Shown here piece by piece: positions 39,700 to 51,584 of a stretch of 64,000 bases of DNA (positions are counted from its first letter, which is position 1; the number at the start of each line of letters is the position of its first letter). The notes under the pieces are model-generated. The model ran no database searches and was not told the DNA's origin. It saw nothing but the letters and a program-made list of their open reading frames with translations. The position numbers were made by a program, and so were the translations under genes. Location: the NCBI GenBank assembly GCA_039621445.1, contig CP154955.1, forward strand, positions 13,157,000 through 13,220,999. Reading direction: 5' to 3'. The DNA comes from Euglena gracilis (lineage: Eukaryota > Euglenida > Euglenophyceae > Euglenales).

Positions 39700-41402
39700 G
39701 CGGCACCCGTCACTTAAAAGACGACCCTAAATTGCATGTTGCACACCTCTGAACAGGGAAATGATTCTCTTCACGCTCTTGTAGCATGCGGTCTGACTGG
39801 ACAGGTGGCTGTCTAAATGTGTTGGGCTGCCTGGTGGGCATTCCTTGCTTCCTTGAGGGCCTCTCTTCATAGTGCTGTTGTCTGCAAACTCTCCTTTCTT
39901 TGGCAGAGAAATACCATCGTTTTTGATTCCACCCGCCCCAAAAAAGCCAAATGACTAGAACTGGCAAAAAAAAGGCTTGAAATGGAGGAGTGATGAGGTT
40001 GATGAGAGTTGAGCAATTGAGGAATTGAGCAATTGAGGACATGGCCCGACAGCATGCTCCCCCAAGAACATTTGGAAGAAATGAATTTTATTCATTTCTT
40101 CATTTATTATTGTTCATTCATTTATTTGTTTATTTGTTCATTTATTCATGATTTTTTGCCCATTTGTTTTTTCCTTCCTGTGAAGGCTTCCTAAGATCAA
40201 AGTGGACACGTGATGGAGATGAGAAAAACCTTTTTCTTTTGAAAAATGTGAAGAAGAAACACCAGTGCTAGTTCCTAAAAAAATTGATGAATGAACTTAT
40301 GAATGAATGAATGAACGAATGAACTTGATGAATGAACAAAAAACAATGAATGAAATTGTTTTCCAAGAAAGGAGGATTCTGCAGCAAAACCAACACAACT
40401 TTTTTGAGCAAGTTCAGCATGTTTTGCTTTTTTTGTTGAACAAAGCAAAAAAAAATACACTCCATTACAACCTTGCTCAGTTGTTGTTTCAAGTGCCAGA
40501 GAAGACTTTATGAGGAAGAGCTTGCTTGAGGGCGACTGGGAACATTCTCTGCTTCTTTTCGCTTGTTCAACAACTTCAAAGCAACAGGTGTCAGAGTTGG
40601 TGGTGCATTTTGGGGAAACTTGACAGTGAAAGTCACCTCTGAGGACATCACAATTCTGAAAGAAATGACAGCGAGGATAAAGATTCTCCATCGGTGTGTC
40701 ACAGTCAACCAATTTCACCCTGAGAGAAACACATGTGAACATGCACCTTGAAAGAGGACATCAAAACAAATCAATTTGACAATCTGTGAATGGAGCATGG
40801 AATTAGAAGTGTGAAAATGGATCATGGAAAAACTTGAATCAAAATCAACGAATTTCTTTCACCAACCGTGTGACTCACTGGAAAATGAGGTTGATCTAAT
40901 TCCTCAAATTGTCTCCCATAAAGTTTTTGTGTACCTTTGCGACTGAATGTTTGGCCATTGCAGGTGGGCTTTGCCCATTTTCCTCTTACGGATTCAAAAA
41001 CGGCTGGCCGACTCCTTGCCGAGGGCTGCCAACGGCGTGCTCCCCCTTGGACACAAATATGCCGAAGCAGGCAACAACAAAACACAGTTTTCGGCCACTT
41101 TTGGGATTTTTTTTAAGACAATTTTTGTCCCTGTTGCCAATTTTGGAATATTTTTGGGCAATTTCAATCATTTTTGGCCAATTTGGGCCATTTAATGGTC
41201 AAACTTTGCATTTTTTGGGGCAAACTCTGTCTTTTTTTGACGAAATTTCAGGCGTTGGTGCACAGGACACAGGGGAAACTCCCAAACCCCATTCCCCCCC
41301 AATTTTTTGTGAAAAATGTTCCAGATTTTCTGGATTGGGATTTTTTTTGTGGAGCTCAATATGTGGTGGAGGGGTTGCGGTGTTGGGGGGGGGGCTGTGG
41401 AG
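39700..41402. other. No gene seen; inverted ATTC/GAAT tracts
   Basis: (ATTT/ATTC)n at 40085-40150 is complementary to (GAAT)n at 40285-40335. The remainder is AT-rich, with overlapping open frames on both strands and no recognisable family. CATTTTTGG-type low complexity lies at 41090-41230. Confidence 0.5.
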
Positions 41403-42660
41403 CAGGGGTGTAGAAGTGATTTTTTCTCGGGGGGGGGGGGCGATCCTTGACATGACCCAAAACAACCATTGTTTCTTTTCGCCGCCCAAAGGGCGGCGAG
41501 ACAATAGCTCTTCTTTGAAAGATGGCATTGGATGTGACAGAAAATGTGGCAATTTTGACATCATGGCACAAATCCATCACAATTTGGATGCTTTCAAGCC
41601 GCTCAACGGGCGGCAAGAGACGGTGATGCATTTTGTTTTTTGGGATTTCAAAAAAGAGTACAGAATGCAAAAAAAGAGACGGTAGTGAGGTTGCCTCCCA
41701 AAACCCGCCCCATCCAAGCCATTGGGGGTGGGGCGGGACACGGGGGGGACACGGGGGGGGAGAGGGGGGGGGCACACGGGGGAAACATGCCTCTTTTCGG
41801 GACCTTCCGGGACGAAATTTGCGACTTTTTGAGGGACCAAAATTCATTTCACATTGACCCCGAGCCAAGCTCCAGGCCGTCCTAGGTGAAAAAAAAAGGG
41901 ATTGTGGGTGGGGGAAAGTCAAAATGGCCTTGAGAATCCATGAAAAACCGTGGAAAATGATGCCAAACTGCTAAAATTTCATGCTGCATGTTGCCTTGGC
42001 CGCCTTCTAGGGACCTCCCTGAAGTGCGGGACACGGGGGGGACAGGGGGCGGGGGGGGGGGGGACACGGGGGGGGGGGACACGGGGACACCCCCATTTTG
42101 TATGGAACAAAAAGATGTATTGCCGCCCGAAGGGCGTCTGGATGGTAATCCATTTTTCCAAAAAGCTCCCCCAAACTTTGTCAACAGAAATGGCATGCCT
42201 TTTAAAATACAAATACAAGATACATGTGTTTTTGTTGCCGCCCGAAGGGCGGCAAGATGGCAGTGGAGATATTCACAAACAACAACCCCAAATTAAATTG
42301 GGGGGGTCGAAAAAAAGGGTCTCAGATACCTCCCCTACCCCTTTTTTCAGAATTTTTTTTGTGAATCTCATGTTCTCTGGGATCATTTCCACCAGAAGGA
42401 AAACTCGCTTTTCTAAAAATCTCAAAAAATTAGTGGTTTTTGAAGACTTTTTTCTTAAAAATTCATTTCATTGTCCAGGCCCGGACCGGACCCCGGAGAG
42501 TCATTTAGGGGGGGGGGGTCGTTTAGGGGGGGGGCAAATGGTAACCAAATTTTCGACGAACCGTGGTCAATTGTCCCCCCCACAAACGAACGATTAATTG
42601 GGGGGGGTCGGGGGGGCGGCTGCCCCCCCCCCCCTTCCGAGATTTTGGAAAGAATTTTTT
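41403..42660. mobile_element. Second member of the CAGGGGTGTAGAAGT element family
   Basis: The left end CAGGGGTGTAGAAGT and following sequence match 35396 onward, including the GATGGCATTG.ATGTGAC and TTTGACATCATGGCACAA strings. Hairpins of the GCCGCCCGAAGGGCGGC type occur at 41481, 42122 and 42237. Near 42600-42700 a stretch matches 36050-36130 in inverted orientation, so the element has been rearranged. The right end and target duplication are not identified. Confidence 0.6.
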
Positions 42661-43150
42661 TGAAAGTTGTGTAATTTACTCACCACATTCTTTGTGTTAT
42701 TCTCAACCCTAAATAACCCCCTCATTTGAAATTGTATTTTTCAGCAAATACTTTGCCCACCTTGACATCCATGATGAATGATAAATCGCCGTGGGGCCAA
42801 ATAAGTCGGTGATGATAGACGAAAGCCAAAATTGCCAAAGTGGTTCCCAAAAGGAAATTTGCAAATGAGAAAATGGAGGAAGACATCGAAAATTAAGGAA
42901 TTTGCATAGTTGCTCACATTTGAGCCATCACACCAGGAGTTGCCAATTAGGTCTAAATAATTCATTTACAATCTCAAGAGGGAAAAAAATGAAGCCCCCC
43001 AACACGAATGATGGTGACAGGGACGCGTGTGCGCATGGCACACGAGAGTGATCACCATATCGAGAGAGGAGCTCATTCCTTCCGACAAAAACATCTACTT
43101 TAAACTGATGATTATGAAGAATTTGTACTGGTGGGATTCATTACGGTTTC
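42661..43150. other. No gene seen
   Basis: AT-rich ordinary sequence. Nothing recognised. Confidence 0.55.
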
Positions 43151-43207
43151 GAAGACGCGCGACGTTGGTTATGATGGGGGGGGGGTCGAGGGGGGGGTTT
43201 CGCCGGT

Positions 43208-43250
43208 GGTAAGCTTCGCTCTTACCCATAAAGGGGTAAGAGCTCAGCGA
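43208..43250. repeat. GGTAAGCTTCGCT hairpin, copy 1
   Basis: GCTCTTACCC pairs with GGGGTAAGAGC around ATAAA, next to G runs. A related string is at 59896-59940 (GGTAAGCTTCGCT, then TAAGAGCTTAGC). Probably the conserved end of a small element. Confidence 0.65.
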
Positions 43251-43555
43251 CCCCCCCCCTCAATATGGGGCAAACACAGGCAAAACAAAGGGGGACCTAT
43301 TATGCCTAGCTGGAAAATTTCAGAACATTGGTGAGATTTGGGGGGAAATGAGGCACAAAAGTTGTATGCCAATGAATGTTTGGTTCCGGAACTTAAAGCC
43401 CCGTCCTTTGTTTCTTTTGTGGGGTGGAGTTTCTTCGTGGCATGATGCCGGTCCCAGGATGGCACTGATATTCAAAATATTCCTTCCTGTTTCCATATGG
43501 TGACAGCCCTACCTTTCCTGTTCCTGTTTCCTTTCCTGCAATGATGTAAGCATGG

Positions 43556-43774
43556 GTGAAATGGCGCCACCGGACCACACATAGGGCGTGGGTCATGAAG
43601 AGTGGGTGGAATGGCAAAGCTCATATTACACTCTCTGGCCTGAACCTTGGTGGTTGTGCTCAGTGTTCCATCGTTGCTGATGCCCGTGGGAGGTTTGCCT
43701 CCATTGAGTGCTCCCATCGGGGAGGCATCAGCGTCCTCAAAGGTAGGCTGCCCAACGTGGCGTCCACAAATTGA
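43556..43774 (+). pseudogene. Possible DDE transposase fragment (Harbinger-like), uncertain
   Basis: The frame contains SGWNGKAHITLSGLNL and SIVADARGRFASIE, which loosely resembles the Y.GK.H..k.Q.v.d..Gr.l strand of DDE_4-type transposases. GTAGGC after VLKG could be a donor. Frames further downstream (to about 44100) do not join obviously. Weak evidence. Confidence 0.2.
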
Positions 43775-44180
43775 AACCATTGTCATCTCCCACATCAGTT
43801 CATCGTCTTGCCCGTGTAAGGGTCGAAGCAGAGAGGAATGAGCAAACCGGGGCGGACAAATGTTAAATCCAGGCTTCCTTGTATGGAAATTGAAAATGCA
43901 GGGCGTGTGGATTCCAATGCATCTGAGCTCCCAACAGTTTCAGGACTTGTGACACTTGTGACATGTTTAAAGCAAGCACAACAATCCACCCTATAGACAG
44001 GATCAAGGTCTTGGTTGCAAAACAACCAGGGCATTCTTTTTTGGCTGGCATTTTACCGGATTACCTTTTGCTATTCCGTTGCATGCAACTGCAGCACGCA
44101 AAGTGTCGGCCACCTGGTGTATTTTAGCGCATATTTTGAAGGCTGATTCGGCACATATTCAGGGGGGGGGAATGCAACTG
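43775..44180. other. No gene seen
   Basis: Ordinary sequence. Short open frames only. Confidence 0.5.
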
Positions 44181-44189
44181 GGCCCTTCA

Positions 44190-44575
44190 AATTATGCAAG
44201 TCAAAAAAATGCAAAAAAATGCAAAAAAATGCAAAAAAAATGCAAAAAAATGCAACTTGCATGAAAACCCTGAGAAAAAGCTGGAATATAACAGAGCTTT
44301 GCTGCCTAAGATCAAAAAAAATTTCCAGGGCAAAATATTTCATGCAAAAAAAATGCAAAACAAATGCAAAAAAATCCATAAATATGGCAACCAACAACAA
44401 AATTTTTTCCAGGGCAAAATATTTTATGTAGAAAATGCAAAAATATGCAAAAAATTTCAAACATATGGCAACCAACTACAAAAAATTTTTCCGGGGTAAA
44501 TATTTTATGCAAAAAAATGCAAAAAAATGCAAAAAATAAAATTTTTGGGAAAGCCGATTATGCAAAATAATGCAA
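44190..44575 (+). repeat. ATGCAAAAAAA short tandem field
   Basis: Tight tandem ATGCAAAAAA at 44203-44255 and 44505-44540. Between them are looser copies and a direct duplication of TTTCCAGGGCAAAATATTTTATG (44322, 44406). Confidence 0.8.
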
Positions 44576-44621
44576 ATTATGCAAGTTGCATTTCCCCCCC
44601 CTGCATATTTCACTGTACCAA

Positions 44622-44860
44622 CACCCCCCCCCCCTAATTGGCCAGAGCCCAAGTGGCCAATTAGGGGGGGGGTTACTCATTTCAAGGGAAAATGCCTTTT
44701 TCCGGGTGTTTTTCGGGGGTTCGCGACTATGAAGGACGAGGTCCATGTGGCCAATTAGGGGGGGGGTTAGGGGTAACCCCCCCCCCTAATTGTCCCCCCC
44801 CCCTAATTGGCCAGAGGGGGGGTCCGGGCCGCCCGGAGGGCGGCCAAATAGGGGGGGGGT
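44622..44860. mobile_element. CTAATTGGCCA foldback with C/G-run ends
   Basis: CTAATTGGCCA (44634-44644) and TGGCCAATTAG (44654-44664) form a perfect 11-bp palindrome extended by C and G runs. The same end recurs at about 44748 (inverted) and 44802, with GGGTTAGGGGTAACCC between. Likely nested copies of one small G-rich element. Confidence 0.55.
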
Positions 44861-46520
44861 TATTTTCCTGAGGGGGCTGGTTCTTCACAATCCCTTTTCA
44901 GACCAGAGAATCACAAGAATTGCGGAAAAAATGGGGATATCAATCCCCCCCTCCTATTTCTGGGCCATTTTCGACCATTCCGAACCATTGTGGGACCATT
45001 TTAAGCCAGCTTTGACAACCTTTGACCGTCCTTGGCCATTTTTTCACCAACAGGACAATTCTTTTGGGGGAAGAGCTGTGGGAGGCTTTTCGCGCCGGAC
45101 ACCCGGTATTGTTTTTTTTCCCTGGGAGCGCTGTTTCGCAGGCAAAATGGTTGGATAATGTGCATGTCTGTGGCGATGTATCGGCGCGCATGTGGGTGTA
45201 TGCTTGCAGAAAGTTGACAGGCATCAGATTTGATCAATGTATATTAGTGATGCAGATTGTGAAATACGCCCGCTCACGCTCCGATGGGGATTTAAAAATG
45301 TGTTTCGTGGATGTTGCGGGGACTGTTATTCTTTCCAAGCAAATATGATGGTTTGTGGTAACTGTGGGGATGAAATATCCCCATTAGGCTTTATTGTCTC
45401 CACCCTACAATGAATCATGGCGGAGTCCATCTTCCAACTAAGGGAGGTGTTCCCAACTTCCGTCACACCCTGCATGTGATGCTCCTATGTGCATCTTGCC
45501 GTGTGATGCTTTCCCACGTCGATGATGGGGTGTTGAATATCGGTCTCCTCTCAGAGCAGTCACAAATAACCGTCGATGTGTATACCCAAAATAAGACCAC
45601 CCAAAAAATAACCCGTAAGAGGACTCCCCTGCTGGTTTTCAGCAAAAACCAAAAACTTGACCTCCCACAAAACAAGTCCCCCCCCTGGGATTTTTTTTTG
45701 GGAAATATACCAAAAAAATGATACACCCCCTCAAAAACTGCGAAAAAAGATTTTGGTGATCTCTTGATATTTTTTGATTTTTGTTTGCATTTTTCAAGTG
45801 TTGAGTTTGGCATTTTGGGGGGGGGGTCGCCCCTTTTGACCTTTTTTGACCCTCCTGCGGGAAAATTTTATCGAATTTTTTTGGTAAAAATCCAAAAAAA
45901 AAGAGACCCCCCAAAATGACCGCCCTTGGGTGTTTGCAGCAAGAACCAAAATCATATTTTGGGGAGGGGGTTTACAAGAGATTGTAGCAAAGACCTGGGC
46001 TGGCTTCACGGTCGACGTTGAAAAATCATTAATGACCAACAGATTTTTTGAACTCCTGGCTGGCAGGTGTTATTGTTGTGCGTATCGCCAGCCAAGCCCT
46101 TTTCATAAGCCCACCACGAGGCTCAACCGGCCAGCTGGTTTTCTTCTTACCCATAAACGTTCAAGGGACGAACGTTCAGTTTGGATGATTGCTCCGTGGG
46201 ATGTAAAATCCCTGCCATCAGACAGCTGCCGTCAATGTGGTGCCCATTGGGTAACTTGATGCAGTTTGTGTCAACATCACCAAGGTGAAACAACATTGGC
46301 CCGAGGGCCACCATTCGTCGCGCTGCGGAACAATGGGACCTGGACCTGGTGGAACCACACCTACAAAAAAAAGGGCACACTCAGCAGGGGGTCTGTGCTG
46401 AACTGTACGCGTGAGGACGCTGCAGAGAAGCCAGGCCTGGGTGACCTAATGTCCAAGGAAGGATGGGGGATGCCCCGTGACACCAGAGGCCACGTAACAG
46501 ACGAGGGCAATGATAAGCAG
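44861..46520. other. No gene seen; one faint copy of the array repeat
   Basis: 45035-45085 weakly matches the LLGQELAEA-encoding stretch of the A unit (minus-strand reading). 45700-45920 is low complexity. No gene I can support. Confidence 0.45.
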
Positions 46521-47680
46521 CCGGCCGCCCAATTGTCACAGAACCAGGCAGCCCAATCAGTGTCGATGGGTTGTGTGTCCTGATTCCCATCGCAAGCTGT
46601 TTCTGCATCAACCAACCCGGTGGGCTCTGCTGGACAAGAACCCACACACAGGGGTTACTTCTTGTGGTTGGTCGGGCAACAAAACAATCAAATTCGCAAG
46701 CATTAACCAATCATCTTCTGAGCAGTTGCTGCTGGGAACAATGCAATCACCGGCTCCAAAACACCAAATCCCTCCTTCGAACTTGGTTCAGAACAGCAGC
46801 TGTTAGGGGCACACGGCTTTGGGAGGTGTCAGAGGGGGAGTACCCTGGATGCCACCTGAAATTGCGCAAGAGCACCAGAAACATTTGTTTCATTCCCAGC
46901 AGTGATCCTCCAGAATAAGCACCAACTTGCAGTTGATGGGGATGAGGTGGGTCAGTCGATGTTTTGTATCACTTCATCTGTTACCTTGCGTGCCACAACT
47001 GGATGATAAACTGACCCGGCGATTGGGTATGATACCTGTTTAGCTCTCCCATTGCCAGTCACATAATAAGAACTAAACAGAGCATGAAGCAAGATCAAAA
47101 TCCTTGTCATTAATTAATAACACAGAAAACTGAAAATTTACGAAAACCACCACAACGTAAAATATTTTTTGGAAGATTTATTAATGATTCAATATTTGGG
47201 TGTGAATCTGTGAAATTTTCAAATAAGCCCCCTCTGCTTTCTGTACAAAATTTTTGAACTGCTTCAGCAATAAAAAAAAATCTGATAATGTGATTAAAAA
47301 AAGCATCCAACGTAAGACCGTCCAATTCGCATTGTTACAGAAAGAATGCAGCTCGTTTTTCTTTAATCTTGTTTTCAGATCGTTTGATTTCCTTGCACAA
47401 TGCAACAACTTGATGGTAGACACAAATGGTGTTCCATTTGTCTGCACTGGGGAAGGCAGCACATGTAATCTGGTTGGTTCTTCTGAAAAAAACAAGACTG
47501 CAGTTTTATAAAATAACGTACATTTTTGTTGCAAGGCCCTCACGAGAAAGACATCCACAAGAGACGCCAAACTCCTCCTATTGGCCTGCAATCGAGCGTG
47601 CAGCCGAAAACCTGCCTCCATGCATTTACAAAAGACACATCAGGTACTATTGAACGAATGAGTGATTTAAATCAATGACA
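46521..47680 (+). repeat. Old diverged copy of the B-unit body
   Basis: It matches B units at the CAACCAGTGTCGATGGGTTG block (46540-46690), the exon-like segment and the TGCAGCCGAAAACCTGCC block (47600). Similarity is clearly lower than within the array. Confidence 0.75.
47380..47511 (+). pseudogene. Exon-like segment SFDFLAQCNNLM, old copy
   Basis: Reads RSFDFLAQCNNLMVDT, then GVPFVCTGEGSTC and SSEKNKTAVL to a stop. Despite many base changes it keeps the same frame and stop position as the array copies, with an in-frame insertion of three codons. That favours a real exon at some time. Confidence 0.4.
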
Positions 47681-47877
47681 CATATAACCCCCCAATAAAA
47701 CAACACCCAGTCGCCGTTGGGTCCTGTGCTGGCAATCTCCAGGGGTCATATATTGGGGGGGTATGGTGTGTTCGTGAAATATCATGGACAATACATAGAT
47801 AAACAGATACCTTTGTATATAAATGTATGCAGATATTGTTATATTATGTACACATTACACATGTATATAGATATTTT

Positions 47878-48073
47878 CATACATACATACATACATACAT
47901 ACATACATACATACATACATACATACATACATACATACATACATACATACATACATACATACATACATACATACATACATACATACATACATACATACAT
48001 GCATACATACATACATACATACATACATACATACATACATACATACATACATACATACATACATACATACATC
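47878..48073 (+). repeat. (CATA)n microsatellite, about 48 units
   Basis: Nearly pure CATA, with one CATG-type interruption at 47999. It sits at the same place in the repeat unit as the AT tract of the young array units. Confidence 0.97.
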
Positions 48074-48149
48074 ATACATATACATATATAACTGTATATG
48101 TAATTTTACTTATACAACCACATCATTGTCATCTTCAAGGAGGTGGATA

Positions 48150-49130
48150 TCATGATTAATACAACAATAAAATATGCGAGTAAAAAAACCAACAACATCA
48201 ACAATGATGATGATATTAATTATAAACATAATTGGTGGTGAAATAATCGTAAATTTGAGTTTCATGAAAGCAATGAGCCAAATTAAACCTGTTAGACAAT
48301 CGATGGGCAGAGTTGGTGGATGCAGGCCAACACAGCCGGCTGCCAAGGCTACAACCTGTCGCACGTCGAGTTTGCCTCCTGCAACTGCTACAAGTTTCCG
48401 TTGTATTCACAATGGGTTTTGAGTCTCGATCTGCAGGCAGAGCGGTCACAAGATTCCCTCGAGGTATGAAATATATTCTAACAAAAGCCTGGGCTGTCCG
48501 TGGGTTCGAGATCGACGCCAAGAAATGGTTTTCGACCAACAGCTGCTGCAAATTCCTGGCCGAGGAGAACGATGTGGTTGGGTACAAAGCTATCACTCGG
48601 TTCTAGATTACTCACATATTTGAAGGAAAAAAAACACACCCTTCCACTCGGGTCGACCTTGAAATCAAGTCCCCTCTCCCAAACAGAGTACATGCAAGCT
48701 CCTTGCCCCGAGGCCATTGGCGTACGGGCCCTGTGGAAAGGCTGTTTGGTGCCGGGCTCAAACACGACGAAATGCATCTCTTAGCCGTTCCCCCAGCTCT
48801 GGTTGAAATTTACTCAATGCCTCCGTCACTTCGTAATGAGCATGATTTGAAATTGATGATGATGAAATGATTCCAAATGGAAAACATAACTTGCACACAA
48901 AGACGTCCAGCTGGAGTGGAAACACTTCTCCGGGGACGAACAACAACGTCATTGCCTTCCTCACATTCATTTCATCAACGGCAAGGATGAAGCGTTGGAA
49001 GGAGGCAACCATTGCAATGTTTTTTTATTATCAGTTTGTTTGTTTTGGCCGCACGTTGTCGCGTGCGGCCCAATTTCCGCACCAGGGCTGTGCTTATTTA
49101 TGGCAAAAATAATTATATTAATAATAATTG
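48150..49130 (+). pseudogene. Old copy of the A-unit gene region
   Basis: In three frames, in order: WMQANTAGCQGYNLSHVEF; GFEIDAKKWFSTNSCCKF; LAEENDVVGYKAITRF; VDLEIKSPLP; and (49 kb) HFSGDEQQRHCLPHIHF followed by a GT. The candidate intron to the AG before TTGTAGCCACAAATGACGATGG (49180) follows. Frame changes show decay. The N-terminal NWYLNSVEL segment is missing here. Confidence 0.5.
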
Positions 49131-49900
49131 ATTACACATATAATGTCTCTGGTACTGTCTAGTATTTTTTAACCAGTTGTAGCCACAAATGACGATGGCC
49201 TGAAAGTCTTCGAGAGGTTGTTTAAAAAAGCTTCCAGCCTGGATGGCCATTTTTCCGACCTTTCTCTTTTCCCCCCGAAAATTCAAACATTTCCTGATGA
49301 AATCTTTGGATTAAAAAGGGAAGTTGAAATTTGGATTATTTCTGGATGCAAAACCGGGTAGCCCAACCAGTGTCGATGGGTTGTGCATCCTGTTTACCTT
49401 CGCAAGCTTTTTCTGCATCAACCAACCCAGTGGGCTCTGCTGGACAAGAACCCACACACAGGGGTTACTTCTTGTGGTTGGTCGGGCGTAACCAATCGTC
49501 TTCTGAGCAGTTGGTGCTGGGAACAATGCAATCACCGGCTCCAAAACACCAAACCCCACCTTCGAACTCGGTTCAGAACAGCAGCTGTTAGGGGCACACG
49601 GCTTTGGGAGGTGTCAGGGGGAGTACCCTGGATGCCACCTGAAATTGCGCAAGAGCACCAGAAACATTTGTTTCATTCCCAGCACTGATCCTCCAGAATG
49701 AGCACCAACTTGCAGTTGATGGAGATGCGCTTGAAGAAAGCCTGTGGGCCAGTCGATTTTTAATATCACTTCACTTGTTCCTTGCGCGCTGCAACTGGAC
49801 GATAAACTGACCCGGCGATTGGGTGTTTAGCTCCCCCATTCCCAGTCACATAATAAGAACTAAACAGAGCATGGGAAACAAGATCAAAATCCTCATCATT
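49131..49900 (+). repeat. Old copy of the post-intron segment and B-unit body
   Basis: After the acceptor the frame reads VVATNDDGLKVFERLFKKAS, a slightly longer coding-like stretch than in the young array, where it is broken. The CAACCAGTGTCGATGGGTTG block follows (49363-49500). Confidence 0.55.
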
Positions 49901-50140
49901 GATTAATCACCCCTAAAATTGAAAATTTACCAACACCATTATTACGTATTTTTTTCGTAAAATTTGCTAATGATTCAATACTTGGGTATTATTTTGCAGC
50001 ACAAGTGTTCTCGGTTAACCCCCTCTGCTTTCTAGAGACCCTAAGAGACGTCGAGCACTTGCTTTCAATAAAATTCAGCACAACGTAGAAAACATAACCA
50101 TCACATTTTGGCAGACATTAATATGAATACACACGTATAC
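49901..50140. other. No gene seen
   Basis: AT-rich spacer within the old repeat region. Confidence 0.5.
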
Positions 50141-50224
50141 ACATGCACACACAGATACATACACTTTGGCATGGGGTAGCGTGACTACCGCTTTGACCCA
50201 CTGCTGCAGAGGTCAACTGCCTCA

Positions 50225-50429
50225 GATACGTTGAGCCTCTGGACAGCTTCGATGTGAAAAGGTGCCGGCCAACGTGCCTTTGGACCTGCAGGTGCTGTCT
50301 CACGAAGTGCGGGAAGAGGTCGTGGGGGAGAGGCTGCTCACGAGGACCGCGGCCAACCACCGTCTGTCCACAGTGTATCACGACACTTCCGGGTTGTTTG
50401 ACTGGTACCTGAACAGCGGCGAACTTTGA
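50225..50429 (+). pseudogene. Old copy of the NWYLNSVEL segment with in-frame insertions
   Basis: Reads VPANVPLDLQVLSHEVREEV, then GERLLTRTAANHRLSTVYHD and LFDWYLNSGEL to a TGA. Relative to the array it has two extra codons (AA) and one extra codon (T), and no frameshift within the segment. This is the main sign that the segment was translated. Confidence 0.45.
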
Positions 50430-51584
50430 AAGCTACAACGGAAAGGAGATGACTGTTCCACACATAAAGGCAGTGAGCGTCAAAATAAACGCCTTTTTGT
50501 GCCTCACGACCTTGAGGTGTGAGAAGACGTCCAGCAGGAGTGGAAATGCTTCTCCGGGGACGAACAACAACGTTATTGCCTTCCTCACATTCATTTCCTC
50601 AACGGCAAGGATGAAGTGTTGGAAGCAGGTAACCATTGCAATAAATTTTTTATTATCGGGGGTTATTTTTTTTGATTTGGCCGCACGTTGTTGCATGGCT
50701 GTGATTATGACAAAGGCAATTGCATTAAGAAGAATTAATAATAATGTTTCTGCTATTGTCTTGGTTTTATCAGTTGTGGCCACAAACGACGATGGACTGA
50801 AAGTCTTTAAAAATACAAAAAAAATCAGATTCACGCAGAACTGGAATGAATGTGAAACCCAGCAGTTGGCTCTGCCGCTTGGGTTTGGAGAAAATTCATT
50901 TTTCCTTGCGATTTTTGGTGTGCTAAGAATAATTTGCAAAAGAACATGTTTAAACACCCAACGTTTAAACCCCCAAATCATCAGTTTTCCTTTTTGGAAA
51001 TCCTTTGTTTTGCAAAGAAATGTTGAAAGAGAATTTGTTTAGCAATAGCTTGCCGGCCTTGGTGGCCATTTTGGTGACCCCAAAAGACAAATGTGTCCCT
51101 TTATATTTTTTGGATTTAAAAAGGGAGTTAAAATTTGGATTACTTATAAATGCACAACCGGGTAGCCCAACCAGTGTCGATGGGTTGTGCGTCCTGGTTC
51201 CCATTGCAAGCTGCTTCTGCATCAACGAACCTGGTGGGCTCTGCCAGACAAGACACCACCCACAAGAGTTCTTTCTTGTGGTTGGTGGGGCGGGCAACAA
51301 AGCAATCAACTTTACAACCAACAGATAACCATCTTCCACTTTTTACGATGATTTACATTTTTTAAACTGTGTTTACGGGTCGTTTGATTTGCTTGCTCAA
51401 TGCAACAACTTGATGGCAGACCCAAATGCTGTTCCATTTGATTGTACTGGGGAAGGCGGCATATATTCTGGTTGGTTCTTCTGAAAAAATTAATTTGCAG
51501 ACTAAGTTTTATAAAATAACGTACATTTTTGTTTCAAGGCCCTCACGAGAAAGACATCCACAAGGGACGCCAAACCCTCCTTTT
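50430..51584 (+). repeat. Old copy: SGDEQQ segment, candidate intron and B-unit body
   Basis: 50520-50635 matches the CFSGDEQ segment. A candidate intron runs from GTAACCATT (50627) to TTTTATCAG (50772). VVATNDDGLKVFKN follows. The CAACCAGTGTCGATGGGTTG block is at 51165 and the exon-like SFDLLAQCNNLMADPNAVPF segment at about 51380. Confidence 0.6.

Noticed and set aside
47839-48091. Long open frames of Tyr/Ile/His/Thr or Met/Tyr/Val/Cys repeats
   Set aside because: Produced by the (CATA)n tract in every frame. No gene.
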